From NCBI GenBank assembly GCA_963169175.1, contig CAUJFK010000118.1, positions 1-24,104 on the forward strand: a stretch of 24,104 nt of DNA, read 5' to 3'. A program made the translations under genes and the position numbers. Positions 14,687 through 23,416 of the stretch are shown piece by piece. Within the stretch, counting starts at the first letter, position 1. Every line of letters begins with the position of its first letter. Below the pieces are notes generated by a model. The model was given only the letters and a program-made list of their open reading frames with translations, did not search any database and had not been told where the DNA came from. The DNA comes from Acidobacteriota bacterium. GTDB taxonomy: Bacteria; Acidobacteriota; Blastocatellia; Pyrinomonadales; Pyrinomonadaceae.

Positions 14687-16219
14687 TCAAACGTTGTGGG
14701 CCATTAATTCACGGGTTGGAACGAACTCAGCGTCGATCTCCGGCAAACCATAGGCAGAGCGGATATCGGCGATCTCTTTTAATAGCCAGGTCTTGCAGTC
14801 ATAGTTATCGCTTTGGTCGTGAAATTTTTTCAGTTTGCGGATCGAGCGTGTAAATCGAGGGGGATTAAGAAGCAGAAAACTGAGTATCCGAATAGGTTTC
14901 TTCTTCAAGTCCGCCACGGTTGGATAACATGCCAACAGGCTTATGCATATTTTTTCCTTATCGACGCTCGCAAGCCCGGCGGCCGTGAATTCTATATCCG
15001 CGCCGTAACCGACGCAGATAACATCTGCTCCCCAATCGCTTGAGATCGAATAGCGCAGTATCTTGCTGGACAAACTTATTGTAAGTATCCGATCGTCGTC
15101 CGGCCGCTCGCCACGGCGGACGCTGACCGATCCGGGCCCAACGGACACGTTAAAGCAGTTGTTCGTTTCAACATCGGTTATCCGCACGCAGAAGTTCAGG
15201 CCTTTTAACTTCCGCGGATCAAAAAGCGTTCTTCGCTTGTTTACGTTTGCTCGGATCTCTCCGGCCAGCCTTTCGGCGTCTTTCTCATCGATGAGGTCAA
15301 CACGCCGCCTGGCTGCGATCTCGTTGCCGTACTGCCCGTCAACAAGCCGCTGAATACCGCCGTTCATTGCGTGCTCACGATACGGCGACAGCTTTTTGAG
15401 CTCGCCGCCTTCAAGCACGTCCCCTGAATACATGTCGTAGATCGCCGGCCGTGTGCCGTTGCTCGAAAAGTATCGGGCAAAATAGCCGGCCATTTTTTGA
15501 CGCGGAAACCGCGCGGTGTTTATCCACCTTTGATGGTCGGACAAAAGCGCAAAATCAGCCGCGAACGGCACCGCGACCTCCGCATTCAAATCCCGCGCGA
15601 TACGGCAAAAATTGTGGGCAAAAAGCTGTTCGCGAATAACGCCGCGTTCCCAGTCATCCTTTCCCTCAAAGTGGATCGTGTTCGGAAAATGGCTTGCCCC
15701 GCCAAATCCGCAGAACAAATAATCGACCTTTGGCCAGCGTTCGCGGATAAGGTCAACGTAAAAATCGATCACTTTCTCAGGCGACGAATGCAATGCGTCA
15801 TTTGCATTTACCAAAACCTCGCCGCCGCTCTCGATCACCATTATGCTGTCGTGCCCATTGACGATGAACGTGACCGCAGTTTTGGCAGAAACCTTGTACT
15901 TTCGCAAAGTGACCGCCTCGGTCACGCGGTCAAACCCAAGGCCTTCGATATACTCCTTGGCCCCGCCGAAAAAGGCATACGGGTAGAAGACCTTTGCCGT
16001 TTTTGGAAGCAGCCGCATCGTCGCTTCATGCAAATGGTCCTCATGCCCGTGCGACACAAAGATCGCATCGACATCGCTCAATTTCTCCGAATTTACCGGC
16101 TTTGGAAAAACATGCCACTGCCCGCAAAACGCCGGGCCGTTAAACCACGGATCAGTAGCGATCCTCAGATCCTCTGTCTCTATCAAAAGGCAGGCATGAC
16201 AGACATACTCGATTCTCAT
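14687..16219 (-). CDS. Metallo-beta-lactamase-fold hydrolase with long C-terminal extension
   Basis: The start is taken at 16219 because M-R-I-E-Y-V-C-H-A-C-L-L-I-E opens the fold; an in-frame ORF from 16339 adds 40 residues of unlikely character. The protein then has 510 residues. The metal motif S-H-G-H-E-D-H-L-H gives H57, H59, D61 and H62; T-D-P-W-F-N-G is at 22-28. Further ligands probably lie in N-G-H-D-S and F-G-G-A-S-H-F. The layout recalls UlaG-like and CMP-N-acetylneuraminate-hydroxylase-like proteins, some of which sit in surface-sugar clusters. The C-terminal half (from about 370) has an extra domain with R-I-T-D-V-E-T-N-N-C-F. The substrate is unknown. Confidence 0.8.
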   Translation of the reverse strand: MRIEYVCHACLLIETEDLRIATDPWFNGPAFCGQWHVFPKPVNSEKLSDVDAIFVSHGHEDHLHEATMRLLPKTAKVFYPYAFFGGAKEYIEGLGFDRVTEAVTLRKYKVSAKTAVTFIVNGHDSIMVIESGGEVLVNANDALHSSPEKVIDFYVDLIRERWPKVDYLFCGFGGASHFPNTIHFEGKDDWERGVIREQLFAHNFCRIARDLNAEVAVPFAADFALLSDHQRWINTARFPRQKMAGYFARYFSSNGTRPAIYDMYSGDVLEGGELKKLSPYREHAMNGGIQRLVDGQYGNEIAARRRVDLIDEKDAERLAGEIRANVNKRRTLFDPRKLKGLNFCVRITDVETNNCFNVSVGPGSVSVRRGERPDDDRILTISLSSKILRYSISSDWGADVICVGYGADIEFTAAGLASVDKEKICISLLACYPTVADLKKKPIRILSFLLLNPPRFTRSIRKLKKFHDQSDNYDCKTWLLKEIADIRSAYGLPEIDAEFVPTRELMAHNV

Positions 16220-16482
16220 CGTATTGGCATAGGGAGTCAGAAATTGTAATACCGGCCCCAACGCCCGACCGCTCCCAGTGAGCCTGAGCAGCCAAAACCC
16301 GGCATTAGGCAAGTTATTCGACAAGCCATCCACAACCAAACGCTAATAGCGCGCAGCAGCGATCAGATCTTGGCCTGTCGTCTTAAGAAAGGACGGAAGT
16401 TACAACAATTCCACAATATACGCGGTAGGCCGAAACGGTGCAACAGATTCAGGACTGCCCTTGCGTCCGGTTCGGTGGGTTG

Positions 16483-17769
16483 CTATGGAACAACCAACCG
16501 AACGGCGTTTGACTGATGATTCTCGCTGTTGTGAACATACAGCAGGAACTCACCGCGACCCAATGTCAGCGGAACGTTGTCGAGGGAGTGCTCCGTCAAT
16601 AGGCCGTGTTTAAGTAGATCTCCATTTGAAACTATGCATGGATGTTGTTCAGGACAGCCCTCTCCTACGACCCGGACATATGCGGACTGAGGAATAAAAT
16701 CCTGTCCTGTGAGTTTAACAAAAAATTGCTGACCGGCTTTCGGTTCGGTCACAACTTCAAGATTCGCCACTTGCGGCACCGGGAGATTTGCACGAGCTGT
16801 AGTCGATTTTTCGATCAGCCAACTCCCGTCCGATTTTCGCAGTACATAACTCACAAAGTATGGCCCGACGTATTTGTTTCTATCCAATCCGCCGTTTTCG
16901 CGATAAACCGCGATGAACCATTTTTCCAGCGTCCTTACCAACGCAATTTCGCCCTTGACATCGACCTCGACCGACTGAAGTTCGAACTGCTCGCATTTTG
17001 TTTCACTACCGTAGTAAAGTCCTTTCTCCAATAAGCTGCGAACTGCTGTTCGGATGCGTTTGCGGTCAAAATTAGAATTGATGTCAGCTTCAGGAGTCCA
17101 ATACTTGTCGAGGTGCTCCTCCTTGAAGATCTTTGGGTCACGATAAAGGACCAGCGATTCGTACAACTGTGATTCCTGCACGATCCGTCCAATTTCCGCC
17201 TCCTCATTAGGCTGACGAAACTGATACCAAGCCAGCAGCGAGATAAAAACAAGCGACCCAATCGCCAAGCCGGTGAGCATATAGCTCCGCGAAGTTGGTC
17301 GCGCTTTTGCCGAGCGATCTTCGAGGATTTCTGTACTACTCCGCTCAGTGCCTGAAGGTCGTTCGTCTTTTGCGGGTGTGTTGACCGGCTCAGGGTCCGC
17401 CGGAATTGTAACCGCCGCCGGCACCACATACGCGGCCTGATGCACCACGTCGCGGTCAAATATATACCCAAGCCCTTTTACATTCTTTATATAATCCTTC
17501 GCCGCATCATGCGCGGCAAACCCTTTTCTCAGCTTGCTAATACTCTGCGCCAGATGTACCGGCCCGATACCCGCCAGATTGTCGCGCCAAACCTCATCAA
17601 TGATCTCCGACGTCGAAACCAACTCTCCCGGATTCCGTACCAAAACCGCCAAAACCTCAAGCGATTTCTTCTCAACTTTCAAAAAATCGTCCCTGTAATA
17701 AAGCGCCAACCGGACAGGATCAAAAACAAAATCTCCAAACCGAACGATGTCATTGTGGGAAGAAACCAT
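16483..17769 (-). CDS. Membrane-anchored winged-helix transcriptional regulator (CadC/ToxR-like layout)
   Basis: Residues 8-105 form an OmpR/PhoB-type winged helix (F-G-D-F-V-F-D-P, L-V-S-T-S-E-I-I-D-E-V-W, and the wing I-K-N-V-K-G-L-G-Y-I-F). A Pro/Glu-rich linker (about 115-160) leads to one membrane helix at 164-183. The outer part has a domain at about 190-325 with W-F-I-A-V-Y-R and G-S-W-L-I-E-K, perhaps of NTF2/IMS-like fold, and a C-terminal Ig-like segment at 335-428. A one-component sensor that binds DNA from the membrane is the natural reading. GAGGG lies 5 bases before the ATG. It is divergent from the secreted-protein gene at 17923, a likely target. Confidence 0.82.
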   Translation of the reverse strand: MVSSHNDIVRFGDFVFDPVRLALYYRDDFLKVEKKSLEVLAVLVRNPGELVSTSEIIDEVWRDNLAGIGPVHLAQSISKLRKGFAAHDAAKDYIKNVKGLGYIFDRDVVHQAAYVVPAAVTIPADPEPVNTPAKDERPSGTERSSTEILEDRSAKARPTSRSYMLTGLAIGSLVFISLLAWYQFRQPNEEAEIGRIVQESQLYESLVLYRDPKIFKEEHLDKYWTPEADINSNFDRKRIRTAVRSLLEKGLYYGSETKCEQFELQSVEVDVKGEIALVRTLEKWFIAVYRENGGLDRNKYVGPYFVSYVLRKSDGSWLIEKSTTARANLPVPQVANLEVVTEPKAGQQFFVKLTGQDFIPQSAYVRVVGEGCPEQHPCIVSNGDLLKHGLLTEHSLDNVPLTLGRGEFLLYVHNSENHQSNAVRLVVP

Positions 17770-17922
17770 AAAAACCCTCAGCGAAACAACGCGATGAAAT
17801 TTCTTTATAAATTCTTTAATAAAAAGATATGGACACTAAAAATACTCCCTGTAGAGTAGAAATGCAATACCGAATTTCTGACAACAGGTAACGTACGACA
17901 ATCAAGTACGCGGAGATGTCTT
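17770..17922. promoter_or_regulatory. Divergent regulatory gap between the winged-helix regulator and the secreted protein gene
   Basis: This 153-base gap is very AT-rich at 17795-17850 and must hold promoters for both directions. A ribosome binding sequence for the right-hand gene is GGAG at 17912-17915, 7 bases before its ATG; one for the regulator is GAGGG on the minus strand at 17775-17779. CGTAC (17892-17896) and GTACG (17906-17910) form an inverted repeat that could be an operator, but it is short. I could not place convincing -35/-10 pairs. Confidence 0.45.
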
Positions 17923-18747
17923 ATGCCTTCAATTGCCGCACCACCCATTTTCGACTTTCGCAAGAAGGATTTCAGCACTTTCGAGACGTTCTATATCGCG
18001 CTCAGACTTGTGTTTTCCCTTGTTCTCGTTAGCGGATTGGCCTCATCAAGCGCGGCCGCTCAATCGCCCCCAAAAAAAAACCTGTTGAGGAACGCCGACA
18101 TTATAAAGCTAGTTAGGGCTGGTTTCGAGGAAAAAGTTGTTTTGAATGCAATAGAAACCAACGGGACCGAGTTTGATCTATCAATCGATGGACTGTTGGT
18201 CCTGAAGGGCTCAGGAGTGAGCCAAAAGATTATTGAGGCGATGCAGTCGATTTCACGGAACGGAGCTTCCGAAAATAATCGTAAACCCGGCTCTGCCGAA
18301 GGCGCCAGATCGCCCGCTACTCTCCGCGATTCTGATGGAATAATCCTGAATGAGCAGGGACCTCCGGTTTACGGCACAATTCAAGATATAAAAGGTTATA
18401 ACCGCGTCTATGTAAGTGTGGAAAATGCCGACTCACGAGAACGGATTATCAAAGCACTAAACAAGGCGGCGCAGTTTCAAATTGTTAATGACCCGGACGA
18501 TGCCCAAATCGTGATCGAGTACAAGGTTCTTTCTCGCGATAAAACCGCCGACGGCGGCGATACTGATTTGCGCGTTAGAGCCCAAATGAATGTCGTTTAT
18601 GTAAAAGGCAAAAAACGCACGATCGCATGGTCTGATACATCTGAATTTAAACAGGTAACGTCAGGCTATTTTCTGGGTCTTGGCATGCGTTCGACACACA
18701 GCGAAACGAAACTAACTGAAAAATTCTTAAAGGCGCTAAAGGGATAG
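17923..18747 (+). CDS. Secreted protein of unknown function
   Basis: The 274-residue protein has an unusually long N-terminal stretch before its signal core (about 27-46, ending A-A-A-Q). Residues 54-109 form a helical motif (L-L-R-N-A-D-I-I-K-L-V-R-A-G-F, F-D-L-S-I-D-G-L-L-V-L-K, G-V-S-Q-K-I-I-E-A-M) that I recall from other exported acidobacterial-type proteins. A linker follows, then an alpha/beta domain at about 145-270 with R-V-Y-V-S-V-E-N-A-D, A-Q-I-V-I-E-Y-K-V-L and the Thr/Ser-rich end S-G-Y-F-L-G-L-G-M-R. No catalytic motif is visible. The start is supported by GGAG at 17912. It is 82 bases from the protease gene and shares its direction. Confidence 0.7.
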   Translation: MPSIAAPPIFDFRKKDFSTFETFYIALRLVFSLVLVSGLASSSAAAQSPPKKNLLRNADIIKLVRAGFEEKVVLNAIETNGTEFDLSIDGLLVLKGSGVSQKIIEAMQSISRNGASENNRKPGSAEGARSPATLRDSDGIILNEQGPPVYGTIQDIKGYNRVYVSVENADSRERIIKALNKAAQFQIVNDPDDAQIVIEYKVLSRDKTADGGDTDLRVRAQMNVVYVKGKKRTIAWSDTSEFKQVTSGYFLGLGMRSTHSETKLTEKFLKALKG

Positions 18748-18829
18748 ATCGAACAATTTCATCTTGACCTAACCGCCTATTATGAAATGGGGCTAATAAA
18801 TAAAACAAAGCTTCAAAGACAAATATCGT

Positions 18830-21800
18830 ATGTTTGATAACAACGGTGTACTCGCATTCTCAAGCGTATTACTTATCGTGCTCCTAGAAGCTTCGACGAC
18901 GGTACATGCTCAACATGCTGACTCCCGAACAAGTAGTGCTCCAATCGAAACTTCAAAACGAAATCGTCAAGGAACACGTGCGGAACAAGCCGCCAGGGGT
19001 GAAATTCCCTTTACTTTTGCCGATGATAGATTGCGACCGGACTCGCGCAAGACTCGCCGACTGCCGTCTGCAAGTTTACCCGAAAAGAAAACGGAATCCG
19101 GTAAACCGATGCAAATCGGTATAACACGTGTACTCCAACCACCGCTTAGTTTGTCTGGCGATAGTTTCCGGTACGAGGTTTCAGGCGGACATGTTTTTCT
19201 GATGAGCGTCAGTTCCAAGGGAGCGAAAGCGGTCCGGGTTAGGTTTAGCGAAATGAACCTCCCCGAAGGATCACGAATTTTCATTTTTCCATTAGGAAAA
19301 GACGAGTTTTACGGACCGTTTCACAACTCTCCGTTGCCGGATAAGACGTTATGGACTCCGCCGGTTAGTGGCGAAGTGATTGTTATTGAATTTTTTCTCC
19401 CAAATGGGCAATTAGAAAAAACCGACGACTACTTTCAAGTGCTCGAAATTGCCCACAATTTTAGCGGCGTCGGAGAATTTTTGCTTGGCCCTCCGGAGCA
19501 ACCCTGTCATAACGATGTTGGAGCCGAATATGCAAGCATGGCTTCCGCTGTTGGATATCTAGAATTTGTGAATCAAGACGGTTCATATATTTGCAGTGGG
19601 ACCTTACTAAGTGCAAATTCAAACAATCCTGCTCCACATCTTCTTACAGCCAATCACTGCTTTAGGACACAAGCGGCCGCTCAGTCACTTAGAGCCTATT
19701 GGAATTATAACAGCGGGGACTCGCCACCTCCTGGGACATCTTTTACAGATGGTGCGGAACTACTAACGACGACCCCGCTTAGTGACTTTACGTTTGTTCG
19801 CTTGACTGGGAGTTTTCCGGGTGGGCTGACCCACTCAGGCTGGGAAGGCGGCGATCCAGCGTCTAACGCTACGATTGTAGGAATTCACCATCCAAAAGGA
19901 TCACACAAGCGAATTTCGTTTGGATTCTCCAGCACAATTGGATCAAGTTGTTCAACGAACCTTCCGTCCGCATGTGAAAATTATATACCCATAACTTGGA
20001 CATCAGGTACAGCTGAAGGGGGTTCATCCGGGTCAGGCTTATTTTACACTGCCAGCAACAGCGGTCGTTTGATCGGTAATCTATGGGGTGGGCAGTCCGG
20101 CTGCAACTCGCCAATAAACTGGTATGGTCGCTTCTCCCTGACGTATTATAGGGTATCCTCGTACATTGCGGATGGAGATTGCACTTACGGAATCTCGCCC
20201 AGCAGCATGAATTTCACCGCGGCTGGCGGCGACGGAAATTTCAGTACGACGACCGGCGGAGCCTGCTATCAATCACCCGTTGTAACTCAACCAACTACTG
20301 TTCACGCCTTCATCAACGCGACCCCGATCAATATTGCGGACAGGAATGATCCGGCTTCTCCGCCCGGGATCGGAAGTCCGTATCCATCAATAATCAATGT
20401 TTCGGGTCTCTCGGGGGTAGTTACTCGGGCACGGGTTATTCTCTACGGCTTGTCCCATGCGTGGCCGGACGATCTTGATTTCTTGCTGGTCGGCCCGGAC
20501 GGACAAACCGCACTGCTAATGTCCGACGTTGGCGGATCGAACGAGATCAGCAACACAATTCTTACTATTGATCAGTCAGGAAGGTTTTTATTGCCCGACG
20601 CATCAAGTTTGGGACCGGGAATTTTTCGACCCAGCAATTATGCAAGTTTGGACATTGCCGAGTCGGATGGTGCTGAAACCTTTCCCTCGCCAGGGCCTGG
20701 TCGTCAAGTCTACACCAATTCTTTAGATTTCTTTTACGGTGCGAACCCAAACGGACTTTGGAAACTTTATGTGGTCGACGACGAAGCAGGTATGGTTGGC
20801 AGCGTCAGCCAAGGTTGGGATTTAGAATTAGCTACGACGGGGCCGTCATCGTGGTTGAGCGTTATTTCTGGTTTCGGTTACGGTAACAATACGGTCAATT
20901 ATTCGGTGGCAACGAACAATTCGGCGCAGCAGCGAACGGGAACAATTAACGTAGGTGGACGAAACTTCACCGTTACGCAAAGTGCAGCTCCGATCTGCCC
21001 GACCTTTGCTCCAATAACCGTTGGCCAGACTATTCCCGGAGATATTCAAAATGGTGACTGCGTTCATCCGAATGGACAGTACTATGATAAGTACGTTTTC
21101 AATGGGACTGCAGGCGACAGGATCTATATCACGATGAACTCCGCGCTATTTGATACATTCTTGTATCTTTATCGCGGGAGTTATCCTGGTGAGAACCTTG
21201 TAAATTCGGATGACGATGGTGGCGGAGGAACTAATTCTCGAATACCGGCAGTGGCTGGATCTGTGACTTTGCCCTCGACCGGAATATATACAATTGTCGC
21301 GAGTTCCTATGGGACTGGCCAGACCGGAGGTTATTCACTCTCCTTGGGTTCGCCAACGAGTTCTCACACGCTTTTTGACTCCGACGGCGATGGGAAAGCG
21401 GATCTGACGGTCCGACGTCCTTCCAACAACATCTGGTATCTGCTTCAGGGGACTGCTGGGTTTACGGCGATGGAGTGGGGTGTAGTGGGGGACAGGATGG
21501 CGCCGGGGGATTATGATGGGGATGGGAGGACGGATATCGCGGTGTTTCGGCCATCGGAGGGCAAGTGGTACATCTTTATGTCGCAGTCGGGGGCGTTTCA
21601 GGCGTTTAACTGGGGGCAGGACGGCGATCTGCCGGTGCCGACGGATCGTGACAACGACGGAAAGACAGACCTTGTTGTATATCGCGAATCAAACAACACC
21701 TGGTACGTGAACTCGATGGCGACCGGGCCGATCACATCGACCGTTTTCGGTACGGCTGGCGACAAGCCGGTTGTCGGTGATTTTGACGGAGACGGCCGAG

Positions 21801-22189
21801 GCGACGAGGCCGTGTTCAGGCAGTCGAACAGTACGTGGTATGTACTCGGCTCGGCCGGCGGGTTTATCGCGATCACCTGGGGCCAGACAGGCGACATCCA
21901 GACACCCGCCGACTTTGACGGCGACGGCAAAACAGACCTTGCCATCTTCCGGCCATCGACCGGCCAGTGGTTCCGCAATCAATCTACCGCTGGCTTTGAC
22001 ACAGTAAACTGGGGCCAGGCCGGCGATATCCCCGTCGCCGCCGACTATGACGGAGACGGCAAGGCCGATACGGCCGTCTTCCGTCCCGGCAGCGGAACCT
22101 GGTACTTGAACCGATCAACCACCGGTTTCCTAACCCTCCCATTCGGCCAGGATGGAGACATTCCCACACCAAGCGCTTTCATTTATTGA
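18830..22189 (+). CDS. Large secreted trypsin-fold serine protease with BACON, P-like, PPC and FG-GAP domains
   Basis: The 1119-residue protein starts with a signal peptide (hydrophobic core about 8-20, cleavage near V-H-A-Q at 25-28). A pro-region follows to about 225. The lysyl-endopeptidase-like catalytic domain (about 228-450) has His276 (L-T-A-N-H-C), Asp319 (S-D-F-T-F-V-R-L) and Ser400 (E-G-G-S-S-G-S-G). A BACON-type strand set starts at 451 (C-T-Y-G-I-S-P-S-S) but breaks at about 481. A proprotein-convertase P-like domain (about 482-670, with D-D-L-D-F-L-L-V-G-P-D-G and N-G-L-W-K-L-Y-V-V-D) intervenes. BACON resumes at 673-722 (S-S-W-L-S-V, F-T-V-T-Q). A PPC domain (723-848) and six FG-GAP units (850-1119) close the protein. 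It should be an extracellular protein-degrading or adhesive enzyme. Confidence 0.88.
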   Translation: MFDNNGVLAFSSVLLIVLLEASTTVHAQHADSRTSSAPIETSKRNRQGTRAEQAARGEIPFTFADDRLRPDSRKTRRLPSASLPEKKTESGKPMQIGITRVLQPPLSLSGDSFRYEVSGGHVFLMSVSSKGAKAVRVRFSEMNLPEGSRIFIFPLGKDEFYGPFHNSPLPDKTLWTPPVSGEVIVIEFFLPNGQLEKTDDYFQVLEIAHNFSGVGEFLLGPPEQPCHNDVGAEYASMASAVGYLEFVNQDGSYICSGTLLSANSNNPAPHLLTANHCFRTQAAAQSLRAYWNYNSGDSPPPGTSFTDGAELLTTTPLSDFTFVRLTGSFPGGLTHSGWEGGDPASNATIVGIHHPKGSHKRISFGFSSTIGSSCSTNLPSACENYIPITWTSGTAEGGSSGSGLFYTASNSGRLIGNLWGGQSGCNSPINWYGRFSLTYYRVSSYIADGDCTYGISPSSMNFTAAGGDGNFSTTTGGACYQSPVVTQPTTVHAFINATPINIADRNDPASPPGIGSPYPSIINVSGLSGVVTRARVILYGLSHAWPDDLDFLLVGPDGQTALLMSDVGGSNEISNTILTIDQSGRFLLPDASSLGPGIFRPSNYASLDIAESDGAETFPSPGPGRQVYTNSLDFFYGANPNGLWKLYVVDDEAGMVGSVSQGWDLELATTGPSSWLSVISGFGYGNNTVNYSVATNNSAQQRTGTINVGGRNFTVTQSAAPICPTFAPITVGQTIPGDIQNGDCVHPNGQYYDKYVFNGTAGDRIYITMNSALFDTFLYLYRGSYPGENLVNSDDDGGGGTNSRIPAVAGSVTLPSTGIYTIVASSYGTGQTGGYSLSLGSPTSSHTLFDSDGDGKADLTVRRPSNNIWYLLQGTAGFTAMEWGVVGDRMAPGDYDGDGRTDIAVFRPSEGKWYIFMSQSGAFQAFNWGQDGDLPVPTDRDNDGKTDLVVYRESNNTWYVNSMATGPITSTVFGTAGDKPVVGDFDGDGRGDEAVFRQSNSTWYVLGSAGGFIAITWGQTGDIQTPADFDGDGKTDLAIFRPSTGQWFRNQSTAGFDTVNWGQAGDIPVAADYDGDGKADTAVFRPGSGTWYLNRSTTGFLTLPFGQDGDIPTPSAFIY
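21377..22186 (+). repeat. Six tandem FG-GAP/VCBS-like units at the protease C-terminus
   Basis: Units of about 45 residues begin with D-x-D-G-D-G-K/R-x-D, a calcium-binding loop, followed by A-V-F-R-P-S-x-x-x-W-Y and W-G-Q-x-G-D. They should fold as a beta-propeller. From about 21450 to 21640 the codons become strongly G-rich (many GGG), unlike the AT-richer 5' half of the gene. Confidence 0.8.
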
Positions 22190-22198
22190 GATCGCGGC

Positions 22199-22258
22199 TC
22201 CCACCGCATTTGGCCCGGATCGGCAAAGTCATCTGCTGCTCCGGGCCGAATTGTGGGA
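22199..22258. other. Stem-loop just downstream of the protease gene
   Basis: TCCCAC (22199-22204) with GGCCCGGA (22212-22219) pairs with TCCGGGCC (22240-22247) and GTGGGA (22253-22258), with an internal mismatched bulge. It starts 10 bases after the protease stop, the usual place of a terminator, but no T tract follows, so it may stabilise the mRNA end or act with Rho. The remainder of the gap to 22424 holds nothing I recognise. Confidence 0.5.
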
Positions 22259-22424
22259 ACGGGGCCGAACCTCGGCCACAAATCAGACGCAAAGAGAACA
22301 CGCGAAACCTGCGAATCAAGACGTCCTCCATTCTCCCTACCGAAACGTTTCATGCTAGAATGCGTAGCTGTATAATTTCGGCTGCGCATTTGCCTCTTTA
22401 CGTTCATCCAACTATCCAGACATT

Positions 22425-23231
22425 ATGAAATACTGCCCTAACTGCAGCACGCGCTATGACGAAGAGATCTTGCGGTTTTGTATGAAGGACGGCACGCCGT
22501 TGATCGATGAAGATGAGCCGGCCTTTATCGAAATGCCGAGCGAGAGTATCGAAGAGCCGGAAGATGACGCCGGCGAGGTCACTGTTATTCGCAGCAATTC
22601 GGCCCCGCCGCTGCCGCCGCCTCAAAATCTGATCGACGATATTTCATTTTCGCCTGACCCTGAGCCGCGTGAACGCATCGTGGTCCCAACCGTGGATGAA
22701 CAGCCGCGGCCGGTGACGCAGGCGAGGGCGATCCCGCCGTATCAGCCGCCGGGCCCACAGCAGAATACGGCCAAGGTCGTGGTACTGACCGTTATTGGGA
22801 CCATTGCGGCAATGGCGCTGGGGGCGTTTGGTTTCTGGGCCCTGCAGAACAGCGGCCCGGGCGAAAACCTGAATGTGAATACCAACTTTAACGCGTATCT
22901 TGATAACCAGAATGCGGCGGTAAATACGAATCTTGGCAACGACAGCAACTTTAATTTTAACGCGAACGCGAATTTTAACGGAATGTCGAACGTGAATACG
23001 GACTTCAACGCAAACTTGCGCACACCGTCGCCTTCGCCAACGCTTCGGCCAAGCCCGTCACCAACGGCAACGCTTGGCCCGCCGCCAACGCCCGATGAAA
23101 TAGATGAACCGACCCCGCGGCCCTCGCCGACGCGTCCGCCGGGAACAACACCAACGCCGATCGTGATAAGGCCCGGTACGACACCGCCGCGCATGGCACC
23201 GCTCCCGGCAAATAGGCCGGTGGATAATTAA
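22425..23231 (+). CDS. Zinc-ribbon protein with one membrane helix and Asn-rich/Pro-rich tail
   Basis: The 268-residue protein begins with the short zinc-ribbon M-K-Y-C-P-N-C-S-T-R-Y-D, followed by F-C-M-K-D-G-T-P-L, a start shared by many proteins of this bacterial group. An acidic, Pro-rich cytoplasmic linker (about 30-115) leads to a membrane helix at 117-139. The rest is low complexity: residues 147-198 are dominated by Asn at nearly every other position (N-V-N-T-N-F-N pattern), and 200-268 by Pro, Ser and Thr. The outer tail is likely disordered. No enzyme motif is seen; the function is unknown. Confidence 0.8.
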   Translation: MKYCPNCSTRYDEEILRFCMKDGTPLIDEDEPAFIEMPSESIEEPEDDAGEVTVIRSNSAPPLPPPQNLIDDISFSPDPEPRERIVVPTVDEQPRPVTQARAIPPYQPPGPQQNTAKVVVLTVIGTIAAMALGAFGFWALQNSGPGENLNVNTNFNAYLDNQNAAVNTNLGNDSNFNFNANANFNGMSNVNTDFNANLRTPSPSPTLRPSPSPTATLGPPPTPDEIDEPTPRPSPTRPPGTTPTPIVIRPGTTPPRMAPLPANRPVDN

Positions 23232-23292
23232 CGCAGTCTGATCGAGTGACTGCACCAGATAATTTGTAAGCAGTGTCTTCCCGATCCCTTCG

Positions 23293-23389
23293 TCTTTGTG
23301 CCCTTTGTGTCAACCCTTGCGGCCTTTGTGTTAACGTTCTTTCTTTTAACACAAAGACCACAAAGTTGAAGACACAAAGGGCACAAAAG
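23293..23389. repeat. Intergenic repeat of the 'ctttgtgtt' type, copy B
   Basis: A left arm at about 23293-23340 (CTTTGTGCCCTTTGTGTCAA, then GGCCTTTGTGTTAACG) pairs with a right arm at about 23344-23389 (TTTTAACACAAAGACCACAA, then GACACAAAGGGCACAAAAG). The right arm matches copy A at 11916-11948 in reverse orientation, at 32 of 33 bases. It occupies the gap between the converging zinc-ribbon and subtilase genes. Confidence 0.85.
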
Positions 23390-23416
23390 TACTCGCGATC
23401 CAATTGTTACAGTCCA

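Noticed and set aside
15497..16249. 250-residue plus-strand ORF opposite the metallo-beta-lactamase-fold gene
   Set aside because: It shows no recognisable motif, while the minus strand has the H-x-H-x-D-H metal site and family order.
18764..18783. TTGACC and TATTAT upstream of the protease gene as a promoter
   Set aside because: Only 8 bases separate the two boxes, far from the 16-18 needed for a sigma70 promoter.
22265..22325. A further repeat-like stretch (ACGCAAAGAGAACACGCGAA) after the protease
   Set aside because: No second arm or second copy in the window could be found.
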